From Zeimonas sediminis (GTDB lineage: Bacteria > Pseudomonadota > Gammaproteobacteria > Burkholderiales > Burkholderiaceae_E), in the NCBI RefSeq assembly GCF_023721795.1, contig NZ_JAMQYE010000001.1:868001-932000 (forward strand): a DNA stretch of 64,000 nt. Direction: 5' to 3'. The notes beneath the pieces were generated by a model. That model searched no databases. It worked only from the letters and a program-made list of their open reading frames with translations, and was not told the origin of the DNA. A program made the translations under genes and the position numbers. This document shows, one piece after another, positions 1-8,792 of this stretch (positions are counted from its first letter, which is position 1; each line of letters opens with the position of its first letter).

Positions 1-1479
1 GTCGTCGACCCGCTCGACGCCTCGCCCGCCGCCCGCCGCGTGAGCGCTTCGCGTCCCGACCAGTCGCCCGAGACCCTCGCCTTCGTGACCGCGGCGGTTC
101 GCGAGGCCTTCGAGGAACTGGGCGTGCTGCTGGCGCGACCGGCGCGGTCGGGTGTCGACCCGGCCAAGGTCGCGACGACGATGCCCCGCCACGACGATGG
201 CAGCTTCTTCGAACGCGTCGCGGCGGCCGGCCTCACGCTGGCGCTCGACGAGGTCCACTGGCTGAGCCGCTGGATCACCGATCGCGACCTGCCGAAGCGC
301 TTCGACGCGCACTTCTTCGTGGCGAAGATGCCCGAGGGGCAGGAGCCGGTCGCCGACGAAGGCGAGCAGTTCGAGCCGACCTGGGTGCTGCCGGCGCAGG
401 CGCTCGCGCGACACGATCGCGGCGAGTTCGACATGATCTTCCCGACGATCCGCACGCTGCGCGCGCTCACGCGCTTCGAGGACGTCGCCGCGATCCTGCG
501 CCACTGCGAGGAGAACCCCGGCAGGTGGTTCTCCTGCCCTCGGGCGGGGCTTCTGCGCGGTGAGGTCGCCCGCTTCAGCGAGGAGGAACTGCCCTTCGGC
601 GAGCTCGAGCTCGTGAGCCCGGACGGCAGGATCGTCCACGAGCTCGACTGGCAGCACGAGCGGGCGGTGCCGCTGCTGCGACACGTGCAGCGACTGACCG
701 CGCCCAACCCGGGCCGCATGACCGGCCCGGGAACGAACACCTACATCGTCGGCGAGCCGGGCGAATACCTGGTGATCGATCCGGGGCCCGACGAGCCGGA
801 CCACATCGCACGGATCGCGGCGATCGTCGGTGACGGGCTGAAGGCGATCGTCTGCACCCATGCGCACCCCGACCACGCGCCGGGCGCCGCGCCGCTGAAG
901 GCGCTGACCGGCGCGCCAATCCTGGGTCGCCCGACCGGCCCGGACTTCGACCCGCAGTGGGCCTTCGTGCCCGAGCGCACGCTGGAGGACGGCGAGTGCC
1001 TGCGCGTGGGCGACTCCACGCTGCGGGTGCTGCACACGCCCGGCCACGTGTCGAACCACGTCTGCCTGCTGCTCGAGGAGGACGGCCTGCTGTTCTCGGG
1101 CGACCACATCCTGAACGGCTCGACGACGGTGATCACGCCGCCCGATGGCGACATGCGCGACTACGTGGCCCAGCTGCACAGGCTGGCGCACGAGCCCTTC
1201 GACTACATCCTGCCGGCCCACGGCCACGCGATCGCGGCGGGCAAGAGGGAGGTCGCCCGGCTGATCGCGCACCGCATGGCGCGCGAAGCCAAGGTGATCG
1301 ACGCGCTGGGCACTGCCGGCAAGCCGGCGACCGTGGACGAGCTGGTGCTGACCGCCTACGACGACGTGGACCCGGTGATCAGGCCGGTGGCCAAGCGCTC
1401 GCTGACCGCGCACCTGCTGAAGCTTCGCGACGACGGCCTGGCCACGCTCGACGGCGAGCACTGGCAGCTGATCGGCTGA
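1..1479 (+). CDS. Nudix / metallo-beta-lactamase fusion hydrolase (5' partial)
   Basis: The reading frame is open from base 1, so the true start lies outside the window; a GTG at 40 is only the first internal start. The first ~200 residues look like a Nudix domain, with the core REAFEELG near nt 97-120, although the upstream Glu of the full Nudix box is not in its usual place. From ~nt 690 a metallo-beta-lactamase fold follows: THAHPDH (nt ~856-876, metal-binding HxHxDH), SGDH (~nt 1099) and PAHGHA (~nt 1213). The last ~60 residues resemble the winged helix of LACTB2-like proteins. The architecture suggests a two-domain hydrolase acting on nucleotide-linked, CoA or RNA substrates; the substrate is unknown. 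It converges on pnp. Confidence 0.85.
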   Translation, partial: VVDPLDASPAARRVSASRPDQSPETLAFVTAAVREAFEELGVLLARPARSGVDPAKVATTMPRHDDGSFFERVAAAGLTLALDEVHWLSRWITDRDLPKRFDAHFFVAKMPEGQEPVADEGEQFEPTWVLPAQALARHDRGEFDMIFPTIRTLRALTRFEDVAAILRHCEENPGRWFSCPRAGLLRGEVARFSEEELPFGELELVSPDGRIVHELDWQHERAVPLLRHVQRLTAPNPGRMTGPGTNTYIVGEPGEYLVIDPGPDEPDHIARIAAIVGDGLKAIVCTHAHPDHAPGAAPLKALTGAPILGRPTGPDFDPQWAFVPERTLEDGECLRVGDSTLRVLHTPGHVSNHVCLLLEEDGLLFSGDHILNGSTTVITPPDGDMRDYVAQLHRLAHEPFDYILPAHGHAIAAGKREVARLIAHRMAREAKVIDALGTAGKPATVDELVLTAYDDVDPVIRPVAKRSLTAHLLKLRDDGLATLDGEHWQLIG

Positions 1480-1516
1480 CCGCCCTGCCGGCTGTCGATG
1501 CCGGCGGCGCAGCGCG

Positions 1517-1550
1517 AAAAAAATCCCGGCCAGCCCGAAGGCTGCCGGGA
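1517..1550 (-). terminator. Rho-independent terminator of pnp
   Basis: On the minus strand a stem of about 11 bp (one bulged base, four-base loop at 1536-1539) is followed by seven U's (A-run at 1517-1523). It lies 87 nt past the pnp stop codon and before the convergent upstream gene, so it probably ends the rpsO-pnp transcripts. Confidence 0.8.
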
Positions 1551-1636
1551 TTCCCGTTCGATCCGGCGCCGGTCCGTGTCTGGCGGCCCGGCCGGCGAAC
1601 CGGGCGCCTCGGCAGTCGAGGCGCCGCGGCGGCCGA

Positions 1637-3763
1637 TCAGCCTTCCGGCTGGCGGGCCGCGTCGTCGGCGGCGGCGGCCTTCATCGACAGGCGCAGGCGG
1701 CCCTTGTCGTCGGCCTCGATCACCTTGACGCGAACGACCTGGCCTTCCTTGACGTAGTCGGAGACCTGGTTGACGCGCTCGTTGGCGATCTGCGACACGT
1801 GCAGCAGGCCGTCGCGGCCCGGCAGCACCTGCACGATGGCGCCGAAGTCGAGGATCTTCAGGACCGTGCCTTCGTAGATCGCGCCGATCTCGACCTCGGC
1901 GGTGAGGTCCTCGATCATCTTCTGCGCGCGCTTGGCAGCGGCGCTGTCGACCGCGGCGATCGTGATCGAGCCGTCGTCCTGGATGTCGATCTGGGTGCCG
2001 GTGGTCTCGGTGATCTGGCGGATCGTGGCGCCGCCCTTGCCGATCACGTCGCGGATCCGCTCGGGGTTGATCTTCATCGTGTACATGCGCGGCGCGTAGT
2101 CGGAGAGCTCCTCGCGGGCTCCGCCGATCGCCTGCTGCATCAGGCCCAGGATGTGCATGCGGCCTTCGCGCGCCTGCGCCATGGCGACCTGCATGATCTC
2201 CTTGGTGATGCCCTGGATCTTGATGTCCATCTGCAGCGCGGTGATGCCCTGCGCGGTGCCTGCCACCTTGAAGTCCATGTCGCCGAGGTGGTCCTCGTCG
2301 CCCAGGATGTCCGACAGGACGGCGAAGCGGTTGCCTTCCTTGATCAGGCCCATGGCCACGCCGGCCACGTGGCTCTTGACCGGCACGCCGGCGTCCATCA
2401 GCGCCAGGCAGCCGCCGCAGACGGAAGCCATCGACGAGGAGCCGTTCGATTCGGTGATCTCGGAAACCACGCGCAGCGAGTAGGCGAACTCCTCGGCCGT
2501 GGGCAGCAGCGGACGGATCGCGCGCTTGGCCAGGTTGCCGTGGCCGACCTCGCGCCGCTTGGGCGTTCCGAAGCGACCGGTTTCGCCGGTGGCGAACGGC
2601 GGCATGTTGTAGTTGAACATGAAGCGATCGCGGTACTCGCCGTTGATCGCGTCGATGATCTGCTCGTCGCGCGAGGTGCCCAGCGTGGCCACGACCACCG
2701 CCTGCGTCTCGCCGCGGGTGAACAGCGCCGACCCGTGAGCGCGCGGCAGCAGGCCGGTGCGGATCGAGATCGGGCGGATCGTGCGGGTGTCGCGGCCGTC
2801 GATGCGCGGCTGCCCCGACAGGATCTGGTGACGCACCAGCTTGGCCTGCAGATCGAACAGGATGTTGCCGAGCTCGTTCTTGTCCGGGGCGGGCTGCCCC
2901 GCGGCCTCGGCCTCGGCGACGACCTTCTCGATGGCAGCCTGCTCGACCTCGCGAATGCGGGCCACGCGCTGCTGCTTGTTGCGAATGGCGTAGGCCTCGG
3001 CGAACCCGGCTTCGGCCAGCTCGGTCACGCGGGCGATCAGCGCCTCGTTCTTCGCCGGCGGCGTCCACTCCATCTCGGGCTTGCCGCCCATCTCGACCAG
3101 CTCGTTGATCGCGTCGATCGCGACCTGCATCTGCTCGTGACCGAAGGCGATCGCGCCGACCATCACGTCCTCGGGCAGCTCGTGCGCCTCGGACTCGACC
3201 ATCAGCACGGCAGCGTCGGTGCCGGCCACGACCAGGTCGAGCCTGGACGAGGCCATCTGGGTGGCGCTCGGGTTCAGCACGTACTGGCCGTCGACGTAGC
3301 CGACGCGGCAGGCGCCGATCGGGCCGGCGAAGGGCACGCCGGAGATCGCAAGCGCGGCCGAGGTGCCGATCATGGCCGGGATGTCGCTGTCGACTTCCGG
3401 GTTGCTCGACAGCACCTGGGCGATGACCTGGACCTCGTTGTAGAAGCCTTCGGGGAACAGCGGGCGGATCGGCCGGTCGATCAGGCGATCGATCAGGATC
3501 TCGCGCTCGGTGGGCCGGCCCTCGCGCTTGAAGAAGCCGCCCGGGATCCGGCCGGCCGCGTAGAACTTCTCGACGTAGTCGACGGTCAGCGGGAAGAAGT
3601 CCTGGCCCGGCTTGGCGCTCTTGGCGACCGAGACCGCCACCAGCACGACGGTGTCGTCCATCGTGACCAGGACGGCGCCGCTGGCCTGGCGGGCGATCTC
3701 GCCCGTTTCGAGGGTGACGGTGTTGTCACCCCACTTGAATGTCTTTCTTGCGATATCGAACAC
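1637..3763 (-). CDS. pnp: Polyribonucleotide nucleotidyltransferase (PNPase)
   Basis: Phosphorolytic 3'-5' exoribonuclease of RNA turnover and a degradosome component. The 708 residues match the usual ~710. Two RNase PH-like halves are separated by an alpha-helical region; KH and S1 domains follow ([18 protein letters not shown] is the S1 core near the C terminus). I chose a GTG start at 3763, because the frame then reads [11 protein letters not shown] as in family members and an AAGGAA Shine-Dalgarno sits 5 nt upstream. The frame stays open for 22 more codons upstream, but those residues do not resemble PNPase. It is directly downstream of rpsO, the usual order, with a terminator between them. 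E. coli pnp autoregulates through its 5' leader; I cannot show that here. Confidence 0.97.
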   Translation of the reverse strand: MFDIARKTFKWGDNTVTLETGEIARQASGAVLVTMDDTVVLVAVSVAKSAKPGQDFFPLTVDYVEKFYAAGRIPGGFFKREGRPTEREILIDRLIDRPIRPLFPEGFYNEVQVIAQVLSSNPEVDSDIPAMIGTSAALAISGVPFAGPIGACRVGYVDGQYVLNPSATQMASSRLDLVVAGTDAAVLMVESEAHELPEDVMVGAIAFGHEQMQVAIDAINELVEMGGKPEMEWTPPAKNEALIARVTELAEAGFAEAYAIRNKQQRVARIREVEQAAIEKVVAEAEAAGQPAPDKNELGNILFDLQAKLVRHQILSGQPRIDGRDTRTIRPISIRTGLLPRAHGSALFTRGETQAVVVATLGTSRDEQIIDAINGEYRDRFMFNYNMPPFATGETGRFGTPKRREVGHGNLAKRAIRPLLPTAEEFAYSLRVVSEITESNGSSSMASVCGGCLALMDAGVPVKSHVAGVAMGLIKEGNRFAVLSDILGDEDHLGDMDFKVAGTAQGITALQMDIKIQGITKEIMQVAMAQAREGRMHILGLMQQAIGGAREELSDYAPRMYTMKINPERIRDVIGKGGATIRQITETTGTQIDIQDDGSITIAAVDSAAAKRAQKMIEDLTAEVEIGAIYEGTVLKILDFGAIVQVLPGRDGLLHVSQIANERVNQVSDYVKEGQVVRVKVIEADDKGRLRLSMKAAAADDAARQPEG

Positions 3764-3885
3764 TTGCGTTCCTTGTAAACATTGCCCGCGCGATCGGCCG
3801 GCGGCGCGGTTCGCCTCTTCAACAACCACTCATGGCGGGCCGCCCGTCCGGCGCGCTGCCCGTGTAATGCAAAAAGCAGTCGTTC

Positions 3886-3918
3886 AAACAAAAAACCCGC
3901 AAGTTTGTCTTGCGGGTT
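3886..3918 (-). terminator. Rho-independent terminator of rpsO
   Basis: A perfect 10-bp stem (arms 3894-3903 and 3909-3918, 5-nt loop) is followed on the minus strand by a U-rich run. It starts 16 nt after the rpsO stop codon. Some rpsO transcripts must stop here, so pnp depends on read-through or on a promoter in the 122 bp before its start. Confidence 0.9.
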
Positions 3919-3933
3919 CTCTGGCGTTTTCGA

Positions 3934-4203
3934 TCAGCCGCGCAGACCGAGTCGGCCGATCAGTGCCTTGTAGCTGTCGGCGTTCGTACGCTTTAGGTAG
4001 TCGAGCAGCTTGCGACGGCGGCTGACCATGCGAAGCAGGCCGCGGCGCGAATGGTGGTCCTTCGCGTGGGCCTTGAAGTGCTCGGTCAGCTCGACGATGC
4101 GGGCGGTGAGCAGCGCGACCTGGACTTCGGGCGAACCGGTGTCCGAAGCGGCACGCTGGTAATCGGCGACGATCTTCGCCTTGTCGATGTTGGCGACAGC
4201 CAT
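3934..4203 (-). CDS. rpsO: 30S ribosomal protein S15
   Basis: Primary 16S rRNA-binding protein of the small-subunit platform. It has 89 residues, the normal length, and contains the family core [17 protein letters not shown] and [20 protein letters not shown]. The ATG at 4203 is preceded by AGGGGA at good spacing; the 10 codons open upstream are not S15-like. It has its own promoter at about 4285 and terminator at 3886-3918. S15 in E. coli represses its own translation through its leader; the ~70-nt leader here leaves room for that, but I did not identify a specific fold. Confidence 0.97.
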   Translation of the reverse strand: MAVANIDKAKIVADYQRAASDTGSPEVQVALLTARIVELTEHFKAHAKDHHSRRGLLRMVSRRRKLLDYLKRTNADSYKALIGRLGLRG

Positions 4204-4280
4204 GGATTTCCCCTGATTGAATCGATGAATCACTTGCGGCGCCGCCGGGTTGCAGCGCCGTGCTGAGGTAAAGCCTTGAG

Positions 4281-4289
4281 AGTATAGCA
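4281..4289 (-). promoter_or_regulatory. Extended -10 promoter of rpsO
   Basis: The minus strand reads TGC-TATACT, an extended -10 element, about 80 nt upstream of the rpsO start and just beyond the stop of the binding-protein gene. No good -35 is visible, as is allowed for extended -10 promoters. The predicted RNA start is near 4275. Confidence 0.6.
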
Positions 4290-4293
4290 GTTT

Positions 4294-5655
4294 TCAGGGC
4301 TGCCGCATCGCGCAGCCGTGCGGCATGGCCGTGTCCGCGGGCTCGAACCGCCGCTCGGTCACGAAGCCGAAGCCGCTTCCCTCCAGGTCGAAGCGCGGAG
4401 CCCCTTCCCCAGCCGACGGCCCGGCCCGGCGCATCACGGAAACCTGCAGCGGGGTCAGGATCTGGTGATCTTCCGCCCGCATCGTGGCCGTGTAGGGGGC
4501 GCCGACATGGGTGCGCCCCTCCAGCGCCCGGGCCACCGCCGCCGCCTCCGGCTTGCCGGCGGCCTCGATCGACGCCGCCAGCATCTCGATCATGACCACA
4601 TGGCGCATGTTGAAGTAGTCGTCGCGAGGGTCGCGCAGCCGGGCCCGGAAGTCCTCGTAGATCGGCTGCGCCGCCCCGATCCCGGCATTCGGGTGCCACT
4701 CGGCGACCGCCCTCACCTTGTCGACGCCGGCCTCGCCGATCGCCGCCGGCGCGCCGAGGCCGTTGCCGTAGAAGGTGTAGAAATCCGCATCGAGCCCGAC
4801 CTCGCGGGCGGCCCGGACCAGCAGGGTCAGGTCGTTGCCCCAGTTGCCGGTGACCACCGCATCGGCCCCGCTGCCGCGGATCTTCGCCGCGTAGGGCACG
4901 AAGTCCCGGATGCGGCCGAGCGGGTGGAGCTCGTCGCCGACGAACTCGATGTCGGGGCGCCGCTCGGCGATCATCTCGCGCGCGAGCCTGGCGACCTGTC
5001 GGCCGAAGCTGTAGTCCTGGTTCAGCAGGTAGACGCGGCGCACCCGCGAATTGCCGGCCAGCGCGTCGACCAGCGCGCGCATCCGCATGCCCGCGTGCGC
5101 GTCGAAGCGGAAATGCCAGAAGCTGCAGCGCTCGTTGGTGAGCACCGGGTCGACCGCCGAGTAGTTCAGTAACAGCATCCGGTTGCCGGGCTCGCGTTCG
5201 TTGTGGCGCTCGAGCGCCTCGACCAGCGCGCCGGCCACCGTGGAGCTGTTGCCCTGCAGGACGAAGGGAATCCGCAGGTCCGCCGCGCGCCGCAGCATCA
5301 CCAGCGCCTCGTCGGCCTGCCCCTTGCTGTCGAGCCGGACCAGCTCGAACGGGCGGCGCGCGTCGCCGACCGGCACTCCCCCTCGGGAATTGACCCGGTC
5401 GACCGCGAACTGCAGGTTGCGCCAGACCGCTTCCCCGGCGTTCGCGAACGGGCCGGAGAAGCCCTCGATCAGGCCGAGGCGGATCGGTGCCGCCGGCGCA
5501 GCCGCGTCGGCCTTGGCCGCACCCGACGGGGCCTGCGCCAGCGCGCCGCCGGCAGCAGCGAGCATGCCGGCGATTGCCAGCGAGAAGGAGAGCGCGGCGC
5601 CCAGCAGCGCCCGGCGCCGCCCGCGTCGGGCGACGCCCGGAACGCTGCAGGACAA
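4294..5655 (-). CDS. Branched-chain amino-acid-type ABC transporter substrate-binding protein
   Basis: Periplasmic type I binding protein of the Leu/Ile/Val or amide family. A basic stretch (RRGRRRALL) and a hydrophobic core ending in GGALAQA form a Sec signal peptide. The mature protein begins IRLGLIEGFSGPFANAG, typical of this family, with FYGNGLGAPAAIGEAGVDKV later on. I propose a TTG start at 5655, two bases after the leuA stop, giving 453 residues; no ATG is available without overlapping leuA. No permease or ATPase genes are adjacent, so it would have to work with a transporter encoded elsewhere. Its position suggests co-transcription with leuA. The ligand is not determined. Confidence 0.85.
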   Translation of the reverse strand: MSCSVPGVARRGRRRALLGAALSFSLAIAGMLAAAGGALAQAPSGAAKADAAAPAAPIRLGLIEGFSGPFANAGEAVWRNLQFAVDRVNSRGGVPVGDARRPFELVRLDSKGQADEALVMLRRAADLRIPFVLQGNSSTVAGALVEALERHNEREPGNRMLLLNYSAVDPVLTNERCSFWHFRFDAHAGMRMRALVDALAGNSRVRRVYLLNQDYSFGRQVARLAREMIAERRPDIEFVGDELHPLGRIRDFVPYAAKIRGSGADAVVTGNWGNDLTLLVRAAREVGLDADFYTFYGNGLGAPAAIGEAGVDKVRAVAEWHPNAGIGAAQPIYEDFRARLRDPRDDYFNMRHVVMIEMLAASIEAAGKPEAAAVARALEGRTHVGAPYTATMRAEDHQILTPLQVSVMRRAGPSAGEGAPRFDLEGSGFGFVTERRFEPADTAMPHGCAMRQP

Positions 5656-5657
5656 GC

Positions 5658-7208
5658 TCAGACCCCGCCGCGCTGAGGGTCCACGCGGACCGTGTCCGAC
5701 TTCAGGCGATTCAGCGCGCTCAGGTAGGCCTTGGCCGACGCGACGATGATGTCGGGATCGGCGCCCACGCCGTTCACGATCCGGCCCGCCTTGGCCAGCC
5801 GCACCGTGACCTCGCCCTGCGACTCGGTCCCGGTCGTGATCGCGTTGACCGAGTAGAGCATCAGCTCGGCGCCGCTGCCCGCCTTGGCCTCGATCGCCTT
5901 GAAGGTGGCGTCGACCGGTCCATTGCCCTCTGCCTCGGACGTGGTCTCTGCCCCGTCGATCGACATCGTGATGCGGGCATGCGGGCGCTCGCCGGTTTCC
6001 GAGCCTTGCGACATCGAGACGAGCTGGTAGTGCTCGTCGACCTGGTGGTGGGCCGCCTGCTCGGACACCAGCGCGTGGATGTCCTCGTCGAAGATCTCGG
6101 CCTTGCGGTCGGCCAGGTCCTTGAAGCGCTGGAAGGCCTCGTTGACCTCCTGCTCGCTGTCGAGCTGGATGCCCAGTTCCTGCAGGCGCTGCTTGAACGC
6201 GTTGCGGCCCGACAGCTTGCCCAGCACGATCTTGTTCGCGCTCCAGCCCACGTCTTCGGCGCGCATGATCTCGTAGGTGTCGCGCTGCTTGAGCACGCCG
6301 TCCTGGTGGATGCCCGAGGCGTGCGCGAAGGCGTTGGCGCCCACCACCGCCTTGTTCGGCTGCACCGGGAAGCCGGTGATGCTCGAGACCAGCTTGGAGG
6401 CCGGCACGATCTGGGTGGTGTCGATGCCCACTTCGAGGTCGAAGTAGTCGCGCCGGGTCTTGACCGCCATGACCACCTCCTCGAGCGAGGTGTTGCCCGC
6501 CCGCTCGCCCAGCCCGTTGATCGTGCACTCGACCTGCCGGGCGCCGCCGATCATCACGCCGGCCAGCGAATTGGCCACCGCCATGCCGAGGTCGTTGTGG
6601 CAGTGGACCGACCAGACCGCCTTGTCCGAGTTCGGGATGCGGGTGCGCAGCGTGAGCACCAGGTTGCCGAACAGCTCGGGCACGCCGTAGCCGACCGTGT
6701 CGGCGATGTTGATCGTGCGCGCGCCTTCCTCGATCGCGGTCTCGAGCACGCGGCACAGGAAGTCCATGTCCGACCGGCTGCCGTCCTCGGGCGAGAACTC
6801 GACGTTGTCGGTGAAGTTGCGGGCGTAGCGCACCGCCTGGCGGATCTGCTCGTGCACCTGGTCCGGCGTCATCCGCAGCTTCTTCTCCATGTGGAGCGCC
6901 GAGGTGGCGATGAAGGTGTGGATCCGCGCCGACTTCGCGCCCTTCAGCGCCTCGGCGGCGCGCGCGATGTCGCGGTCGTTGGCCCGGGCGAGCGAGCAGA
7001 CCGTGGAATCGGTGATCGCGTCGGCGATCGCCCTGACCGCCTCGAAATCGCCGTTCGACGACGCGGCGAAGCCCGCCTCGATCACGTCGACCCGCAGCTT
7101 CTCCAGTTGCTTGGCGATGCGAAGCTTCTCTTCCTTGGTCATCGAGGCGCCGGGGCTCTGCTCGCCGTCGCGCAAGGTCGTGTCGAAGATGATGAGTTTG
7201 TCGGCCAT
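5658..7208 (-). CDS. leuA: 2-isopropylmalate synthase
   Basis: First committed enzyme of leucine biosynthesis: condenses acetyl-CoA with 2-oxoisovalerate. It has 516 residues, the length of the long LeuA form. The catalytic TIM barrel starts with [12 protein letters not shown] (residues 9-20), and metal ligands lie in the HCHNDLG motif near residue 202. The C-terminal third is the leucine-sensing regulatory domain ([20 protein letters not shown] onward), so feedback inhibition is expected. The ATG at 7208 has an AGGAG ribosome site 8 nt upstream. A leucine leader peptide lies 81 nt upstream, giving a second layer of control by transcription or translation attenuation. Confidence 0.97.
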   Translation of the reverse strand: MADKLIIFDTTLRDGEQSPGASMTKEEKLRIAKQLEKLRVDVIEAGFAASSNGDFEAVRAIADAITDSTVCSLARANDRDIARAAEALKGAKSARIHTFIATSALHMEKKLRMTPDQVHEQIRQAVRYARNFTDNVEFSPEDGSRSDMDFLCRVLETAIEEGARTINIADTVGYGVPELFGNLVLTLRTRIPNSDKAVWSVHCHNDLGMAVANSLAGVMIGGARQVECTINGLGERAGNTSLEEVVMAVKTRRDYFDLEVGIDTTQIVPASKLVSSITGFPVQPNKAVVGANAFAHASGIHQDGVLKQRDTYEIMRAEDVGWSANKIVLGKLSGRNAFKQRLQELGIQLDSEQEVNEAFQRFKDLADRKAEIFDEDIHALVSEQAAHHQVDEHYQLVSMSQGSETGERPHARITMSIDGAETTSEAEGNGPVDATFKAIEAKAGSGAELMLYSVNAITTGTESQGEVTVRLAKAGRIVNGVGADPDIIVASAKAYLSALNRLKSDTVRVDPQRGGV

Positions 7209-7289
7209 GGAAGATGCTCCTATGCTTCGCCGCCCGCCTTGTGGACGGGAGACAGGGTGCTGCTACGGGGGGATGGGGGAAAGGGGGTG
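7209..7289 (-). promoter_or_regulatory. leuA leader: C-rich, G-poor tract after leader peptide
   Basis: The RNA between the leader peptide stop and the leuA ribosome site is very rich in C and poor in G at first (three C-runs of five or six within about 20 nt at 7267-7288), then becomes mixed. No hairpin with a U-run is visible. Such unstructured C-rich RNA resembles a Rho loading site, so leuA attenuation may be Rho-dependent or translational rather than by an intrinsic terminator. This is an inference from composition only. Confidence 0.4.
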
Positions 7290-7403
7290 TCAGCGCGCTA
7301 GGCGCAGTAGCAGGCCGAGCGCGGCTAGCGCGCGCAGGCTGCCGGGCTTCCGATTGCCGGAAACCGGGGAGAGCTGGAAGAAGGGAGCCGAAACGGTCGC
7401 CAT
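7290..7403 (-). CDS. leuL: Leucine leader peptide (leuL-type)
   Basis: A 37-codon frame upstream of leuA encodes a peptide ending LRALAALGLLLRLAR. Seven of its last 15 codons are Leu, and three of them are CTA, a codon that is scarce in the neighbouring genes. This is the hallmark of an attenuator leader peptide: ribosome stalling when charged tRNA-Leu is short. A perfect 9-bp inverted repeat (7293-7301 with 7325-7333) spans these Leu codons, so the stalled ribosome would cover or release it. A promoter (TTGCGA, 17-nt spacer, TATATT) ends 8 nt before the ATG, so the peptide seems to be translated from a leaderless RNA. It is too short for normal gene finding. Confidence 0.75.
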   Translation of the reverse strand: MATVSAPFFQLSPVSGNRKPGSLRALAALGLLLRLAR

Positions 7404-7410
7404 GCACCGC

Positions 7411-7439
7411 AATATATCGGCTTCGGGAACGGTTCGCAA
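7411..7439 (-). promoter_or_regulatory. Promoter of leuL-leuA
   Basis: The -35 TTGCGA (7439-7434) and -10 TATATT (7416-7411) are separated by 17 nt on the minus strand. The predicted RNA start (about 7404) is practically the A of the leader-peptide ATG at 7403, leaving no room for a Shine-Dalgarno. Confidence 0.6.
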
Positions 7440-7461
7440 CACGCCTCGACTCATCGCGCGC

Positions 7462-8028
7462 TCAGGTCCGCGGCAGCGTGACCCCGGTCTGTCCCTGGTA
7501 CTTCCCGCCGCGGTCCTTGTACGAGGTTTCGCAGACCTCGTCGGACTCGAGGAACAGCATCTGCGCGCAGCCCTCGCCGGCGTAGATCTTCGCCGGCAGC
7601 GGCGTGGTGTTCGAGAACTCCAGCGTGACGTGCCCTTCCCATTCCGGCTCGAGCGGCGTCACGTTCACGATGATGCCGCAGCGCGCGTAGGTGGACTTGC
7701 CCAGGCACACGGTGAGCACGTTGCGCGGAATGCGGAAGTACTCGACCGTGCGGGCCAGCGCGAACGAGTTCGGCGGAATGATGCAGATCGGGCCCTTGAA
7801 GTCGACGAAGGACTTCTCGTCGAAGGCCTTGGGGTCGACGATCGTCGAATTGATGTTCGTGAAGATCTTGAACTCGTCGGCGCAGCGCACGTCGTAGCCG
7901 TAGCTCGAGGTGCCGTAGGAAACGATCTTGCGGCCGTCGATCTGGCGGACCTGGCCCGGCTCGAAGGGCTCGATCATCTGCTGCTCGGCCGCCATCCGGC
8001 GGATCCATTTGTCGGCCTTGATCGTCAT
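7462..8028 (-). CDS. dcd: dCTP deaminase
   Basis: Deaminates dCTP to dUTP, feeding dTMP synthesis. It has 188 residues, as expected for the trimeric Dcd family. Recognisable blocks are [20 protein letters not shown], the FVDFKG region, and [20 protein letters not shown], which carries the catalytic Glu. It has its own promoter (-10 TAGAAT at 8076-8071), with a leader of about 36 nt containing CCAGGATT before the ATG. In related genomes it lies near mrp and metG; here the aldehyde oxidoreductase and transporter genes intervene. Confidence 0.96.
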   Translation of the reverse strand: MTIKADKWIRRMAAEQQMIEPFEPGQVRQIDGRKIVSYGTSSYGYDVRCADEFKIFTNINSTIVDPKAFDEKSFVDFKGPICIIPPNSFALARTVEYFRIPRNVLTVCLGKSTYARCGIIVNVTPLEPEWEGHVTLEFSNTTPLPAKIYAGEGCAQMLFLESDEVCETSYKDRGGKYQGQTGVTLPRT

Positions 8029-8070
8029 GGGGAATCCTGGGGTTCGGCCTGCGCCGCTGCGAAAGCGGGA

Positions 8071-8076
8071 ATTCTA
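8071..8076 (-). promoter_or_regulatory. -10 element of the dcd promoter
   Basis: TAGAAT on the minus strand, 43 nt before the dcd ATG. The -35 region is not clearly consensus. Confidence 0.4.
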
Positions 8077-8121
8077 CCCGCCGCCCGAGCGCGTGGTCCC
8101 CGCCCTGCCCCGGCCCGCGCC

Positions 8122-8427
8122 CTAGCCCCCGCCCCGCTGCGTATGGCGATCGAAGCGGGTGATCCAGCCGCGGGCCTCGGCGGCGCGCTCCTGCGGATAG
8201 TCGAATCGCACGTCGAGCTGTGGCATGCGCAGCAGGGCGACGACCCGCGGCGGCATGACCTCGACCTGCACGCGCATCGGCCAGCCGCCGGCGTCGAGCC
8301 TGAACTCGCCGCCCCCCCCGCCTGCAGGTTCCAGGCGAATGTCCTGCCCGCCCGTGAACTCGCGCAGCCAGCGTTCGATGTCGGCCGGCGTGCAGGCCAT
8401 CACGCGGCGATCGCCGAAGAAGGGCAT
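8122..8427 (-). CDS. Uncharacterised small protein, last gene of the aldehyde oxidoreductase operon
   Basis: A 101-residue protein I do not recognise. It starts MPFFGDRRVMACTPADIERW, has a Gly run near residue 38, no signal peptide and no membrane segment; the middle alternates beta-like segments (MRVQVEVMPPRVVALLRMP) and it ends in a basic, Gly-rich tail. It lies 40 nt downstream of the MoaD-like gene on the same strand, so it probably belongs to the oxidoreductase operon and may help mature or bind the enzyme. That role is inferred from position only. Confidence 0.6.
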   Translation of the reverse strand: MPFFGDRRVMACTPADIERWLREFTGGQDIRLEPAGGGGGEFRLDAGGWPMRVQVEVMPPRVVALLRMPQLDVRFDYPQERAAEARGWITRFDRHTQRGGG

Positions 8428-8467
8428 GGGAGGGGAAACGTCCGGAACGCGGCGGGAAACGGGCAGC

Positions 8468-8734
8468 TCAACCGCCCGCGATCGGCGGCCAGATCGCCAG
8501 CGTCTCGCCGTCGGTGAGCACCCGCGCGGCCCGGGCGTCCTTCTCCACGTAGCGACCGTCGACCAGCACTAGGTGAACGAGCTTGCCCGGCAGGTTGAAA
8601 CGGTCGACGACCTGCTGGACGGTCGTGCCCTCGGGCACCTCGAGCTCGATCTGGTTTCCCTGGCGCCGCCGCCCGTCGAGCTCGTCGGGCAGGTGGTCTG
8701 AGAGCATCGCGAACAGCTTGAAGGTGATGCGCAT
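8468..8734 (-). CDS. MoaD/ThiS-family sulfur carrier protein
   Basis: An 88-residue ubiquitin-like protein with the C-terminal Gly-Gly (WPPIAGG) that is adenylated and thiocarboxylated in sulfur carriers. MoaD supplies the dithiolene sulfur of molybdopterin. Its place between the FAD-subunit gene and the small unknown gene of a tungsten aldehyde oxidoreductase operon suggests a dedicated MoaD for the bis-pterin tungsten cofactor. The residues LFAMLSDHLP and VVDRFNLP match the family pattern. A ThiS-like role is less likely given the neighbours. Confidence 0.85.
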   Translation of the reverse strand: MRITFKLFAMLSDHLPDELDGRRRQGNQIELEVPEGTTVQQVVDRFNLPGKLVHLVLVDGRYVEKDARAARVLTDGETLAIWPPIAGG

Positions 8735-8792
8735 CGGTCTGGCTGAAGAGGTGGCTTCTGGGGGCGGCTGGCTGGCGGGCGGGCGCCGCGTG

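Noticed and set aside
1637-3829. PNPase starting at an ATG-like site at 3829
   Set aside because: The 22 extra residues do not resemble PNPase, and the GTG at 3763 has a proper ribosome site.
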